Assembly: GCF_016097555.1 (NCBI RefSeq)
Contig: NC_054702.1
Coordinates: 65,560,513 to 65,624,512, forward strand
From: Gigantopelta aegis
Lineage: Eukaryota > Mollusca > Gastropoda > Neomphalida > Peltospiridae
DNA: 64,000 nucleotides
Reading direction: 5' to 3'
The notes under the pieces were generated by a model, which did no database searches, was not told the origin of the DNA, and saw only the letters and a list, made by a program, of their open reading frames with translations. The translations under genes were made by a program, and so were the position numbers. Each line of letters begins with the position of its first letter. Position 1 is the stretch's first letter. Of the stretch, positions 34,421-46,257 are shown in pieces.

Positions 34421-34803
34421 GCAAGGCAAAGCAATGCTTGCTTTAGTGATTGGTATACACCTGATTCATATAATCCGATCGATCTTGCTACCTACAACCT
34501 GTTACAACAGGTATGGTTCAAGAAGCCTTCAAAGAGGCGCGATTATTTCAGAACACTTTGGTGTCCTAATTCCTGGGGAACTGCTGTCAGTGTGTGAAAG
34601 GTGACCACTGGCAGACAATGGAAGTAAGATCGCGTTCCGGTGGAGACAGAGCTAATTACTACATAAACCATTCTTTTCTTCTTGAATTTGCATCTGAAAT
34701 CCGGTGTAGGCAGCGTTTTATTAATAATAAATTAACGGTAGCTGGACGGGACTTTAAAACTGTGCCCGTTCACACAGAAATCCGGTTTAGACAGATGCCG
34801 GTT

Positions 34804-34908
<105 letters not shown>

Positions 34909-34987
34909 CAGGGAGAGACAGACAGAGAGACACACACCTCCCTCCAACTTACGATGACTTCTCTTAATTACAAACATTAAATTGTAC

Positions 34988-35159
<172 letters not shown>

Positions 35160-35169
35160 CACATTCACT

Positions 35170-35265
35170 GGTCTTTGGTATACAAGTAGCGGAGCACTGG
35201 TCGGAACGGGAAACAATCCAATGGAGAATCGATCCTGTAAACCCCTTACCTCTGGGCGCCACTGG
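35170..35265 (-). mobile_element. SINE head 1 fragment
   Basis: GGAGCACTGGTCGGAACGGG and AGAATCGATCC, ending in CTCTGGGCGCCAC. The (AG)n tract sits at its truncation point. Confidence 0.65.
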
Positions 35266-35274
35266 GAAACTGTA

Positions 35275-35375
35275 TTAACGTGCCCCTATCCAAAAAGGTT
35301 CAGGCACGCCCACTACGGATTTAGCCTCTGACTTCGCCAGTGACTAACTCCGGAGCAGGAGGGGGGCGCCACTGA
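35275..35375 (+). repeat. Interspersed repeat fragment shared with 58025-58120
   Basis: AGGTTCAGGCACGCCCACTA and TAGCCTCTGACTTCGCCAGT are found in both places. Confidence 0.65.
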
Positions 35376-35634
35376 TCTACAATGATCAGTTTAAATGAGT
35401 CCAGTAAACATAATTGCACAGACCACTGGTTTTTATTTATTACTGCGTCGTTAAGTATAGTGCCCTGGAAGATCTGGAAAGCCGTAAAAAACACATGAAG
35501 GTAATTTGTAAACAGGGGAAAACCAGATCCTCTTAATTACCATTAAATTAACTCACGCGTGAGTATACTGAGTACAGAAATCTATGTTTAACATACAACT
35601 GGTCAATCAACCTGTCCCAATGTTGATTTTCATT

Positions 35635-35860
35635 TCAACTTATTTTCGTGCTTATATCCAATTAAGATTCAAGCACGCTGTTATTTGCACACACATCGGC
35701 TATCTGGGCTGTCCGTCCAGGACAGTGGGTTAGTTGTTAGTGGTTAGTGAGAGAGAAGAGGTGTAGCAGCCTTACACCTACCCATTGAGCCCTTAAGAAC
35801 TCGCTCTGGGTGTGAGCCGGTACCGGGCTGCGAACCCTGTACCTACCAACGTTGAAGTAT
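35635..35860 (-). mobile_element. SINE-C, minus copy
   Basis: CGTGCTTATATCCAATTAAG, GTCCGTCCAGGACAGTGGGT and GGTACCGGGCTGCGAACCCT. The head is truncated. Confidence 0.82.
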
Positions 35861-36179
35861 GTAGATGGAATTCTAGTGCTTCTGCTGGTGCCAACTTACT
35901 TGGTAGCCAACATGTAATGATTTCATTTTGTAGGTTAATTAGAAACCAATTGGAGACCGATTCTAGATGGAGGTGCTGTAACGAAGGGTCGTTTTCCCCA
36001 GGAGGAGACACTAGTTTCTATTTTCCCGTTTCAACCAATGTGACATGTCTGGTATGTCAAAACAGCAGTCCTATATGTGGCGGCAACGGGTTTCTTCTCT
36101 TTATGTAAACCAAATGTTGTAAGCATTATTATATAAACTATCTCATAGCTGTACTTTAAAATATATTGGGGTATTCTTA

Positions 36180-36343
36180 ACCAAGAAGTGGAATGGTACG
36201 TATAAAAGATGCCTTGCTATTAATGAAAAAACATAGCGGGTTTCCTCTCCAAGACTAAATGTGAAAATTATAAAATGTTTGACATCCAATAGCCGATGAT
36301 TAATAAATCAATGTGCTCTAGTGGGTTTGTTAAACAAAACAAA
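36180..36343 (+). mobile_element. SINE core + tail 1, 5'-truncated
   Basis: GTATAAAAGATGCCTTGCTA through GCTCTAGTGGGTTTGTTAAA. Confidence 0.82.
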
Positions 36344-36439
36344 CTTTTGATCCGACAGACATGGTGCTATTCAAGACCAATGTAAATCATCCTTCTTTGT
36401 TTAGTTCGCTGGAAAAAAAAAAGAGCGAAAAAAAGAGCA

Positions 36440-37000
36440 GAAAAAACAAAAAACCCAAATCCGACTTTGATGCCATAATGTCATGTGCGAGAGTTTCATT
36501 AGACATTATAATTCCCATGTCTCGCAAATTTAGCTTCAGCCTTTTCCATTTCATAAACATTTCATCACGATCCTGCCCTAATGGAAATGAAAGATCAATT
36601 TCGAATCTTGACTCTATTCCGACATGCAGCGTGCTGAAGGAAATCCCAGTGTGTGAATTAAGACACGGCTTTATCACAGTCTTGTATATCTTCTCTCTGC
36701 TTTGTTCACGGTCGTAGGTCTCTAACTGGCTTAACAAGTCACGCAGGTTGTTAAACCCTAAATTAAAATGCGCGCGTTAAACATGTGTATACTTTGATAT
36801 CATGTGCAAAGCGAAACTCAGCGGGTCCATGAGCTTTTATGTTATTCTTCATAGCTTTAATCTCTATTTCGCTAATACTGTGGTATGTGCTGTCCAAACT
36901 AAAAAGCTGCGAAGATCAGTTGCTAGGCAATTCCACGACGATTGACGTTAAATCTTCAGGGAATTTTGAATTTCAAATACCAGTATTTTGGTTAATTGTG
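36440..37000 (-). pseudogene. Unidentified broken coding stretch
   Basis: Reading leftward on the minus strand, a protein-like text runs in three pieces: PEDLTSIVVELPSN, a TGA, SSQLFSLDSTYHSISEIEIK...FAHDIKVYTCLTRA, a one-base frameshift near 36770, then HFNLGFNNLRDLLSQLETYD and onward to about 36440 (...MKWKRLKLNLRDMGIIMSN). The composition is that of a folded protein, unlike the low-complexity frames elsewhere. I do not recognise the family. It ends in a T-rich run. It could be a decayed gene, a processed copy, or part of a transposon protein. Confidence 0.45.
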
Positions 37001-37077
37001 TGTCCAAGCAGGTCTTTCTCTTAGGTTTATATCTGAAAACCACAGACTACGTAATGCTGCAATAAAACTTCATCAGG

Positions 37078-37222
37078 CTTTCTTAAGTGGTCTTTGGTTG
37101 CCATTCAATTAATTGCTGACTGTAAATTCGGTCACGGTCAATTATATTATGGTCATCAAAGTCTATGGATTTTTGTAGCCTATTTAGTACGGTAGCCTGT
37201 TAAGTAGCTTATGGTCATCTCA
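37078..37222 (-). mobile_element. MITE-like fragment related to 50556-50795
   Basis: Reverse complement gives AGATGACCATAAGCTACTTA, GATGACCAT and GGCAACCAAAGACCACTTA, in the same order as the element at 50556. Confidence 0.55.
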
Positions 37223-37332
37223 TATGAGCGTAACGGCAATGCTTCGATGCAACAGTGATGAAAATTCAGGTTTTTGAAACTCAAATTGACTAATTAAAAA
37301 ATAAAAAAATAATCTTATTACTACTTGGCACA

Positions 37333-37455
37333 CATTACAGGGGCTGAATGTAGGTCAATGGTAGAGGGTCCGCCTGAGGTGCGAGAGGTCGTAGGATCGA
37401 TCTTCGTCGATGGACTCCGGTTTATTCCTGCCATTTCCCCACGACTGGTAGATCA
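37333..37455 (+). mobile_element. SINE head 3 fragment
   Basis: GGTCAATGGTAGAGGGTCCG with GTCGTAGGATCGATC, running into the core GCCATTTCCCCACGACTGGT. It then joins head-on to an inverted SINE. Confidence 0.65.
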
Positions 37456-37456
37456 A

Positions 37457-37775
37457 AGTTTGTTTATTTGTTTTCTTTAACGACACCACTAGAGCACATT
37501 GATTTATTAATCATCGGCTATTGGATGTCAAACAGTTGGTAATTTTGACATACAGTCTTAGAGAAGAAACCCGCTACATTTTTTACATTAGTAGCAAAGG
37601 ATATTTTATTATATGCACCATTTCACAGACAGGATATCACGGGATTTGATATATACCAGTCATGGTGTACTGGGTGGAACGAAAAATAGCCCAAATGGGC
37701 CTATCGATGGGGATCGATCCTAGACCGACCGCACATCGGGCGAGTTCTTTACCACTGGGCTACGTCCCGTCCTCT
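37457..37775 (-). mobile_element. SINE, head 1 + tail 1, full-length
   Basis: CTTTAACGACACCACTAGAG through ACCACTGGGCTACGTCCCGT. Confidence 0.87.
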
Positions 37776-37794
37776 ATCTAGTAGTCTGTACATA

Positions 37795-37925
37795 CCTAGC
37801 CTATATGGTGACAGCGGGCTTCCTCTTCCTCTGTATCGAACCAATGTTGATATAGCCATATGTTAGACACCAACTAGCCGTAGTTTAAAAATATGCCGAG
37901 GTGTCTTTAAACAAACATTCCTTTC
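37795..37925 (+). mobile_element. SINE tail 3, seed of the 67-bp array
   Basis: GGTGACAGCGGGCTTCCTCT, ATATGTTAGACACCAACTAG and CCGAGGTGTCTTTAAACAAA form a third SINE 3' end. The array repeats its last 28 bp. Confidence 0.7.
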
Positions 37926-39578
37926 CTTCCCACACCTTGTATCCATTGACTGAACAATGTACCCGAGGTGTCTTTAAACAAACATTCCTTTCCTTCCCAC
38001 ACCTTGTATCCATTGACTGAACAATGTACCCGAGGTGTCTTTAAACAAACATTCCTTTCCTTCCCACACCTTGTATCCATTGACTGAACAATGTACCCGA
38101 GGTGTCTTTAAACAAACATTCCTTTCCTTCCCACACCTTGTATCCATTGACTGAACAATGTACCCGAGGTGTCTTTAAACAAACATTCCTTTCCTTCCCT
38201 CACCTTGTATCCATTGACTGAACAATGTACCCGAGGTGTCTTTAAACAAACATTCCTTTCCTTCCCACACCTTGTATCCATTGACTGAACAATGTACCCG
38301 AGGTGTCTTTAAACAAACATTCCTTTCCTTCCCACACCTTGTATCCATTGACTGAACAATGTACCCGAGGTGTCTTTAACAAACAGTCCTTTCCTTCCCA
38401 CACCTTGTATCCATTGACTGAACAATGTACCCGAGGTGTCTTTAAACAAACATTCCTTTCCTTCCCACACCTTGTATCCATTGACTGAACAATGTACCCG
38501 AGGTGTCTTTAAACAAACATTCCTTTCCTTCCCACACCTTGTATCCATTGACTGAACAATGTACCCGAGGTGTCTTTAAACAAACATTCCTTTCCTTCCC
38601 TCACCTTGTATCCATTGACTGAACAATGTACCCGAGGTGTCTTTAAACAAACATTCCTTTCCTTCCCACACCTTGTATCCATTGACTGAACAATGTACCC
38701 GAGGTGTCTTTAAACAAACATTCCTTTCCTTCCCACACCTTGTATCCATTGACTGAACAATGTACCCGAGGTGTCTTTAAACAAACATTCCTTTCCTTCC
38801 CTCACCTTGTATCCATTGACTGAACAATGTACCCGAGGTGTCTTTAAACAAACATTCCTTTCCTTCCCACACCTTGTATCCATTGACTGAACAATGTACC
38901 CGAGGTGTCTTTAAACAAACAGTCCTTTCCTTCCCACACCTTGTATCCATTGACTGAACAATGTACCCGAGGTGTCTTTAAACAAACATTCCTTTCCTTC
39001 CCACACCTTGTATCCATTGACTGAACAATGTACCCGAGGTGTCTTTAAACAAACATTCCTTTCCTTCCCACACCTTGTATCCATTGACTGAACAATGTAC
39101 CCGAGGTGTCTTTAAACAAACATTCCTTTCCTTCCCTCACCTTGTATCCATTGACTGAACAATGTACCCGAGGTGTCTTTAAACAAACATTCCTTTCCTT
39201 CCCACACCTTGTATCCATTGACTGAACAATGTACCCGAGGTGTCTTTAAACAAACATTCCTTTCCTTCCCACACCTTGTATCCATTGACTGAACAATGTA
39301 CCCGAGGTGTCTTTAAACAAACATTCCTTTCCTTCCCTCACCTTGTATCCATTGACTGAACAATGTACCCGAGGTGTCTTTAAACAAACATTCCTTTCCT
39401 TCCCACACCTTGTATCCATTGACTGAACAATGTACCCGAGGTGTCTTTAAACAAACATTCCTTTCCTTCCCTCACCTTGTATCCATTGACTGAACAATGT
39501 ACCCGAGGTGTCTTTAAACAAACATTCCTTTCCTTCCCACACCTTGTATCCATTGACTGAACAATGTACCCGAGGTGT
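37898..39578 (+). repeat. 67-bp satellite array, 25 units
   Basis: The GAGGTGTCTTTAAAC start recurs every 67 bp from 37898; the last partial start is at 39572. One unit (8th) lacks one A. Units differ only at CCCACACC/CCCTCACC and AACATTCC/AACAGTCC. The first part of the unit is SINE tail; the rest, TTGTATCCATTGACTGAACA etc., is unique. Repeat-born open frames occur on both strands. There is no cas context and no spacer variation, so it is not CRISPR. Confidence 0.97.
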
Positions 39579-39673
39579 TAAAGTCTTAATTTATTTAGGC
39601 TTTTTGTGGTTTGGTTTAGAATTTGTTTTTATTTGTTGTTGTTGTTCTTCTCCTTCTGACTTTAATTGATACG

Positions 39674-39743
39674 TGTGTGTGTGTGTGTGTGTTTTGTGCG
39701 TGTGTGTTTGTGTGTGTGTGTGTGTATGTGTGTGTGTGTGTTT

Positions 39744-39774
<31 letters not shown>

Positions 39775-39803
39775 ATGTGTATATATATATATATATGTAT
39801 ATA

Positions 39804-39834
<31 letters not shown>

Positions 39835-40025
39835 GTGTATATGTATGTATGTGTGTATGTATGTGTGTGTATTTGTGTGTATGTGTGTATATGTGTGTAT
39901 GCATGTGTGTGTATGTGTATGTGTGTATATGTATGTGTGTGTAAGTCTGTACGTATGTGTGTATGTATGTGTGTATATGTTGGTGTGTGTATGTGTTGTT
40001 GGTGTGTGTGTGTGTTGTTTGTGAG
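39674..40025 (+). repeat. (GT)n-type low-complexity tract, about 350 bp
   Basis: GTGTGT, TATATA and GTATGT blocks. Frames of over 130 codons on both strands are artefacts. Confidence 0.95.
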
Positions 40026-40105
40026 TTAGTTTGTTGGTGACTATGTGTGTACACGTGTGTGAATTGGGGTTTGCCAGAAGCAGCAGGGACAATGTTTATA
40101 TAGTT

Positions 40106-40375
40106 TTGTTTAACGACACCACTAGAGCACATTGATTTATTAATCATCGATTATTGGATGTCAAACATTTGGTAATTTTGACATATCGTCTTCTACATTT
40201 TTCCATGAGTAGCAACGGATCTTTTAAATGCATCATCCCACAGACAGGGTATCACATACCAAGGCCTTTGATATGCCAGAGAAATAGCCCAATAGGCCCA
40301 CCGACGGGAATCGACCCCAGACCGACCGCGCATCATGTGAGCGCTTTACCATCAGGCTATTACCGCCTCCACATA
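40106..40375 (-). mobile_element. SINE, head 1 + tail 1
   Basis: TTGTTTAACGACACCACTAG through GCGCTTTACCATCAGGCTAT, with a roughly 30-bp deletion before GAGAAATAGCCC. Confidence 0.87.
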
Positions 40376-41053
40376 TATAAATATACATAAACCATCCGGG
40401 ATTGTTAAACAATAAGTGTTGCGGCACTGTGTAATACAACAATGCTGGCTGTGAAGAAAAAAAAAAGGAAAAAAAAAGGAGACAATAAAAAGACGACAAT
40501 AACAACAGACAAAAAAATAAACAATTCTTCAAACATACCAAGTTTTATGCGCTGTTACACTTACAACAGCGATGTAAATCAATTAAGAAGACCCGTGCGA
40601 AGCCATCGCCAAAACCTTTTGCGCTCTCTAGAATCTTGACTGAAAAAAGCCGCTTCAGTTCCACTCGAGAAATCTCGATAAGTTGCCTTTGTTTATGGCA
40701 TCAAGGAATTCGCGTCTAATAGCCTTGTAGATTCCTCTCCCATTCGCGTCTGACTACGAAGCGCTGTTTACCAATACTATACAGTTATACACACTTGGGC
40801 TATCGGAGAACGTGCAGGTGCAACCTGGGGAAACCACAGCGTACAGATTATAAGAAGTTATTTCAGTGTTTCGTTGGAACACACGGAAATAACAGGCTGC
40901 GAGTGTGTGACCGCGAGTGAACTGATATTGGATATGGAATAGAGAATATTTGGTGACCATTTACTGGGAATATTCAGCGGGTTTTTTTGTTGTTGTTGTT
41001 GTTGTGAATAGTTCTTGGAGATTTGAAGATACAAAAAAAAATTAATTTAAAAA
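40376..41053 (+). promoter_or_regulatory. Presumed promoter and 5' UTR region of the stum-like gene
   Basis: Mostly unique sequence upstream of the ATG, apart from an A-rich run at 40456-40520 and (GTT)n at 40986-41005. No clear TATA box. Assigned by position only. Confidence 0.3.
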
Positions 41054-41252
41054 ATGGCTACTGCCCGTGATGATGTAAAGACCTCTTTAACAGGGCAGCA
41101 CAACCACAAAAAGAATGTTCACATCAGTGAAGAGAGGGCTGAGATTATTGAAATTGTCGAAAAACACGGACCTCTCTACAATGCCATACCGTGCATGCCT
41201 CTGCCCGTGGCAGTGTTCTGTTGCGTTTTTAACATCGTCATTCCTGGATTTG
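41054..41252 (+). CDS. stum: Stum/SPEC3-family protein, first coding exon (partial gene)
   Basis: ATG at 41054 (AAAATGG, good context) opens 66 codons plus one base, ending at a consensus donor GTAAGT (41253). Residues 1-43 are hydrophilic with EERAEIIEIVEKHGPLYNAI. They lead into CMPLPVAVFCCVFNIVIPGF, the first hydrophobic segment of the SPEC3 domain as in protein stum homologs. Stum acts in mechanosensory neurons of Drosophila; SPEC3 was first described as a ciliary protein of sea urchin. The next exon should continue with Gly-Thr and a second membrane segment. I found none before 64000, so intron 1 exceeds 22 kb or the exon is orphaned. Confidence 0.75.
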
Positions 41253-41461
41253 GTAAGTGAAGACTTTTGTTTTTCTTTGTAAAAATTCCATTCCATGCAA
41301 CATCATTCAGCATGCAATTATATAAATAAATAGAGAGATAGATAGATATTAATGGGACTGTCTTGAATCTAGAGCCTTTTGACGAGTAAACTAAATTTTC
41401 TTGTTTGAAATATCATTGTCTGTATTTGATATCCAATGTGTTGGCGATTGTGTGCTAATGT

Positions 41462-41616
41462 CAGGGCCGTACTCTGACCAAAATCCTAGGGGGAGGGGCA
41501 CTACTTTTTATAAACAAATGAAACACTATACAAATTAAACCCTGAGATGTGTATTCTATTTTCTGGAGTAACAAAACTAAAACAGTGAGATTCTCAGGGA
41601 GGCAACTGCGGCCCTG
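41462..41616. mobile_element. Short MITE with 5-bp target duplication
   Basis: 155 bp from CAGGGCCGTA to GCGGCCCTG, ends inverted over about 9 bp, flanked by AATGT at 41457-41461 and 41617-41621. Confidence 0.75.
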
Positions 41617-42149
41617 AATGTTTGTACGGGCCTGAATGTTTGTAGTACAGTCATTGTCTTTTTTTTTAACTTCGTTATATATATGATTTTCGTACGTACG
41701 AAATTACTGAAAGGTGAAATCCATTTTGTTCTACTACAAACATTAGGAAAACAACAAAGTCCTTGTTTATACAGACACTGATAGTCTAAATAGGAAAATA
41801 TCAAGTATGTAAATTTGGTCATCGAAAAGGATTTGTTAGGCGTAAACCAAGTTACAATGGATCCAAAACCCAGCACACTTCCTTTAAAAGTGTTTATAAC
41901 AATGTCTTTGCCAGTGAAACTATGAAAACATTTCGTAACTATGAAGTTGAGTGGCAGTAAAGGTAATCTAGTGGACTTAGGAGAGGATGGTTCAATATTA
42001 ACTACATTTAAAGATTTTTGAACACACGTTGCTTTTATGTACAAGCAGTACTGTATTGTACAATAGAGAAACGCGTGTGAAGCGTCCTCTGCAGGGACGA
42101 GGTTGCAATACGGCGTGACGCATGTTTGTTTTAGCACCACGAGCTGCAT
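41577..42149 (-). other. Unexplained 190-codon open frame, doubtful
   Basis: The longest non-repetitive open frame in the window, antisense within the presumed stum intron. No recognised domain, Cys/Phe/Thr-rich, no signal peptide, and its 3' end overlaps the MITE at 41462-41616. The opposite strand holds short protein-like pieces (KVLVYTDTDSL at about 41755-41787; KFGHRKGFVRRKPSYNGSK), so the minus frame may be a shadow of a decayed + strand gene. Confidence 0.2.
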
Positions 42150-42176
42150 TGTTCACCGAGTCGTTTACAAAGGCCA

Positions 42177-42623
42177 CCTAGGGGTACAGAACAATAATGT
42201 GGCCTTAACAAACAGGTGGTCTTTATATAAAGATATTATACGATAAATTATACAGAAAGTAGTATATTAGTATCTGAAGCGTAATTTTCTTGACAACCAG
42301 TTGTTATGCACATAGTCTGGGATGAATATAAAATTTTCAACACCAATGGGCCACTGTGTAGGGGAGGGGGAGTAGGTGCTAGCATTTGTTTTACTGTACA
42401 TGAACAAAGTAATGAATGAATGATTATTATATAACATTTAGTGAAATATCTTAAAATATCAATGAAATAAAAGTGTTATCAGTTACTCAGTCACGATAAC
42501 ACATTTTAGAGTGAAAATTTCACTATTGTGTTATCGTCACTGTAGAAAGTGTTATCTTCACTGTAAGAATGCCGGAACTATTTTGCTGCTGGCATTTTAA
42601 AAATAACGGTAAATTGCCAAAAG
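42177..42623. other. No feature seen
   Basis: AT-rich. A short inverted GTTATCGTCACTG-type motif lies near 42478-42560. Confidence 0.4.
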
Positions 42624-42810
42624 TTATATAATAAATAGAAAATTTCATGTTTTTTGGTCAAATATGATTTATATCTCATCTCGTGAAATTTGCAATCATA
42701 TCACACTCGTCGCGCAAGCGCGACTCGTAATATATCTTTGCAAACTTCACTTGATAAGATATACATCATATTTGATCCAAAAAAAAAATGAAATATCCTC
42801 TATATATTTA
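42624..42810. mobile_element. MITE with long inverted arms
   Basis: Arms of about 70 bp. The left arm includes GGTCAAATATGATTTATATC and the right arm GATATACATCATATTTGATCC. The centre CGTCGCGCAAGCGCGACTCG is itself a hairpin. Confidence 0.8.
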
Positions 42811-42880
42811 ACGACACCCCATCACAGAGAATACATCGGCTAGTGGGTGTCAAACAAAGGTAAGTACACGAATGCAGTGG
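42808..42880 (-). mobile_element. SINE tail 4 fragment
   Basis: TTTAACGACACCCCATCACA, ATACATCGGCTAGTGGGTGT and CAAACAAAGGTAAGTAC. Confidence 0.6.
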
Positions 42881-43341
42881 GGAACTTTATTTTACACTTT
42901 TCAACAGATGTTTGAGAAAGTCACTAGCCCCCACAGAAGCGTTGACTAGTGCCCTGTGTATTATAGTAATACAGTTGATAATTTCCACTAGCCCAGACCA
43001 AAACACACTAGCCGAACCGATGGATAATGGAATTATCGAACCCTGACTTTAAATAGAGAAATGACAAATGGTATGTTATAGAGTGGTGCTTCGTATCTGG
43101 TCGGTACCGGGAATTATTGTGCCTGAAAACATGTGCGGGCTACCACTAAAATTAGCATGATATTTTTATGCGGATTTAGGGTAGCCAAGGACTCTTCCTA
43201 TTACATGCGAAACATACCTGCAATGGTTCAGACTTTCTTCGATTAACTGTAAATGCGCTTCAACTGCATATGACATTGTTATTATAGTCGTTTATTGAAT
43301 TTGATTTGGTGGTATTCAAGCTATAGAGTAAAAGTAAGTAG

Positions 43342-43344
<3 letters not shown>

Positions 43345-43438
<94 letters not shown>
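43345..43438 (+). repeat. (CT)n microsatellite
   Basis: About 47 CT units. Confidence 0.95.
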
Positions 43439-43439
<1 letters not shown>

Positions 43440-45046
43440 AATCAAGGAACCCCACGACTCCTCGTATCTTATGCCTTTTGTAGCAGATCCGATTGTGTAC
43501 AGTAAATATATTACATCTACCCAAAATAGTTTCTGTACTAATAACTAGTATATACAAGTTAATGATGAATCCACGTGGTTCTATATTACAGGACATCATG
43601 ATCAGTACATCAAAAATAGTTCTATATTAAAACGCAATAAACACAATCATTATAGATAAAATGTTAAATTGTTTTACTTCATGACTTGTCTTACAAAACA
43701 CTATTGTCACGATAACAAAACTGGCACAAGAAAATGCCATAAGCAAAACAAAACGACAATTCAATTTGTAGGTTTCAAAACTCGCCAAAACATATGGTGG
43801 CCCAAAATATAATAATACATGTTTGCAAATTATGGTAAGCGAACTATGAGCAAGATATTAATGTGGAATACAATATATTAATAGTGGCTCATGTGTTATA
43901 GCTCTAAAGAAGATAATATTATTTGGGCGACAAACACCATTAATGTTTTAATATTTAAGTCGCCCAAACAGGACATTGGTCGCATTTGGTGACCGGGCCA
44001 CAGGCCGTTCCGAGCCCTGAATTGTAAGAAAAGTTCGAGCCTCTAAAATATTTAATATTAAAAACAAACGTCTATTGACACTTCCAGTAGCAATTTACCT
44101 TGTATTTTATTTTCAAAACCAGTTACGTTTTTATTCTTCCGAGAAGAAAATTTATTGCGCTGTTTGTAGTGTCGCTTACCATAAATACATTATAATGTGT
44201 GCAGTTGTTTTGGAAACTGGCGTTGATGAGATTTCCATCCAGACAAGACTAACTAACATAACTATGACGCACACTGCACCTCTGTCCATTGCGTTTTCGA
44301 GAGAAAAAGTAGGAATGTGTAACAGGATATTTGTTATCCTTGAAAATAATTGAGCAATTACGACTGATATTATAATCAAAGTCGAACGGCGTTATCTCGA
44401 CCTCTCTTATCTCATTAGCTCAGGATACCTACTAGTATATCGAGATAAAGAAAGTGTCCAATGGCGTAATTTCCAGCAACAATTACCTTGTTGCTCGAAC
44501 CATCGTTATCTCGTCGAAACCAGAGGAACAGAGTATGGAGTGTACCCTCTCCTTCTTCCCCCATCCCGAGCGCTACAGATTTTCTAATATAACCCAGGTA
44601 TATAACGAACTGATGATTAACTTGTTAGAAAATAATAACAACAAAATATGTGTAAACAAAAGCAGCTGCTTCATTTGATGGTTGGCGTTTCTTCAGTAGC
44701 AATATAAATGGCATACTGAAATGAATCGAAAAATACGGGTTTAAAAAAGGCAAACATAAGAACAGTGATAACGCATTGTACAGTGAGTGTTGAACGTGAG
44801 TAACTCACTTCTCTCCCACTCACAAATATCATTTCCATCAGACAAAACCCAAACACCCAAACACCCACCCCGTCCCAAGGAAAATTCTAGATTCCCACCT
44901 GGTTTATACTTGCATGTTGCCTCCCTTGAAGTAAATTATACCCGATTGTCTTAGTTATATTTTCCCAGACAACTTTCCTTAACTACACATCAAATAGTAA
45001 TATGAGATGTGCATTTTATATAACTTCTTCCTAGGAAGGCCGATCA
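43439..45046. other. No gene seen
   Basis: A 10-bp-stem hairpin TTTGGGCGAC...GTCGCCCAAA lies at about 43922-43970. CCGAGCCCTG at 44010 looks like the right end of a CAGGG-type element whose left end I could not find. The frames at 44075-44353 (+) and 44176-44379 (-) are unrecognised. Confidence 0.4.
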
Positions 45047-45362
45047 TGGTTTATTTAACGACGCACCCAACACGTTTTATTTACGATTATATGGCGTCAG
45101 CCATATGGTTAAGGACCACACAGATATTAAGAGAGGAAACCCGCTGTCGCCACTTCATGGGCTACTCTTTTTCGATTAGCAGCAAGGGATCTTTTATATG
45201 TACCACCCCACAGACAGGATAGTACATACCACGGCCTTTGTTACACCAGTTGTGGAGCACTGACTGAAATGAGAAATAGCCCAACGGGTCCACCGATGGG
45301 GATCGATCCTAGATCGACCGCGCATCAAGCGAACGCCTTACCACTGGGCTACGTCCCGCCCT
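45047..45362 (-). mobile_element. Chimeric SINE, head 1 + tail 2
   Basis: Tail TTTATTTAACGACGCACCCA and CCGCTGTCGCCACTTCATGG (type 2), but head GGGGATCGATCCTAGATCGA and ACCACTGGGCTACGTCCCGC (head 1). Confidence 0.87.
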
Positions 45363-46200
45363 TTCTTCCACGGAAGTGACACATTTTCCCAGTTCAACAA
45401 TATTAAGTAATAGGGTAATATCAGTGGAGTAACTATTCTTCATGTGAGTCATTGTTCCTTTTTTCTCTCCTAGTCAAATTTTCATATATTATAGTTAAAA
45501 ATAATGTTAGTTTGATTTACAAAATCTCTATTTTCCATGCCAATGTAAGACCTTTATATTCATGTGAAACGTTCTATCAAAGTACATAATACTTGTATAC
45601 ACTGTAACTGTAGCAGATCGACAAAGACCGATCGTAGTACTGATACATTTTAAATTCTGAATCTCATGTTAACAAATGTTTGAGACTAGATATGTCCAAA
45701 ATGTAACATAATATTCAGCATTTTAACACCAATTAAAATGCATTAAACTCTTAGACTGTCAGCCTTTAAACACTAAGACATTTACTAGTAAATTACTGCT
45801 TTCAACACGATCGACATCGCATGACCAAAGAGAATATCAAAGAACAAAACCAAAACCAAGAACGAAAACCCCCAGCGTAATTCAGCTGTCTAAACCACAC
45901 ATATGACTGATGAGCATAAAACTAAAAATACACCAGAGAATAAACCCACGACAACAAACGAACAAATCACATATATAAACTTAGGACGATCAGTTCACGA
46001 TGCATTTAGTTTTACGTATCAGAGTGATTGCATGAAAGGGTATTTGACAACAGCGCAAATCTCGTAATTTACTGCACTGCATTCCGAAACGTTCCGTGGC
46101 ATGGGCTGCATTATGCATCTCATCACGGGATTATTAAAGTATCATGTTCGCATTCCAAGAGTCATCTTCTGCAGTTCTGCTTGAAACCGCTCTAGGCTGT
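45363..46200. other. No feature seen
   Basis: AT-rich, no convincing frame or repeat. Confidence 0.4.
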
Positions 46201-46201
46201 G

Positions 46202-46214
46202 GTTAAAAAAAAAG

Positions 46215-46244
<30 letters not shown>
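46202..46244 (+). repeat. Poly-A tract
   Basis: About 40 A with one G interruption. Confidence 0.95.
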
Positions 46245-46247
<3 letters not shown>

Positions 46248-46257
46248 GTTGAGCGGA

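Noticed and set aside
37898..39578. Regular direct repeats that could suggest a CRISPR array
   Set aside because: The whole 67 bp repeats with no variable spacers, in a eukaryotic setting with introns and SINEs. It is a satellite.
39616..40147. Open frames of up to 161 codons on both strands
   Set aside because: Pure GT/CA/TA low complexity.
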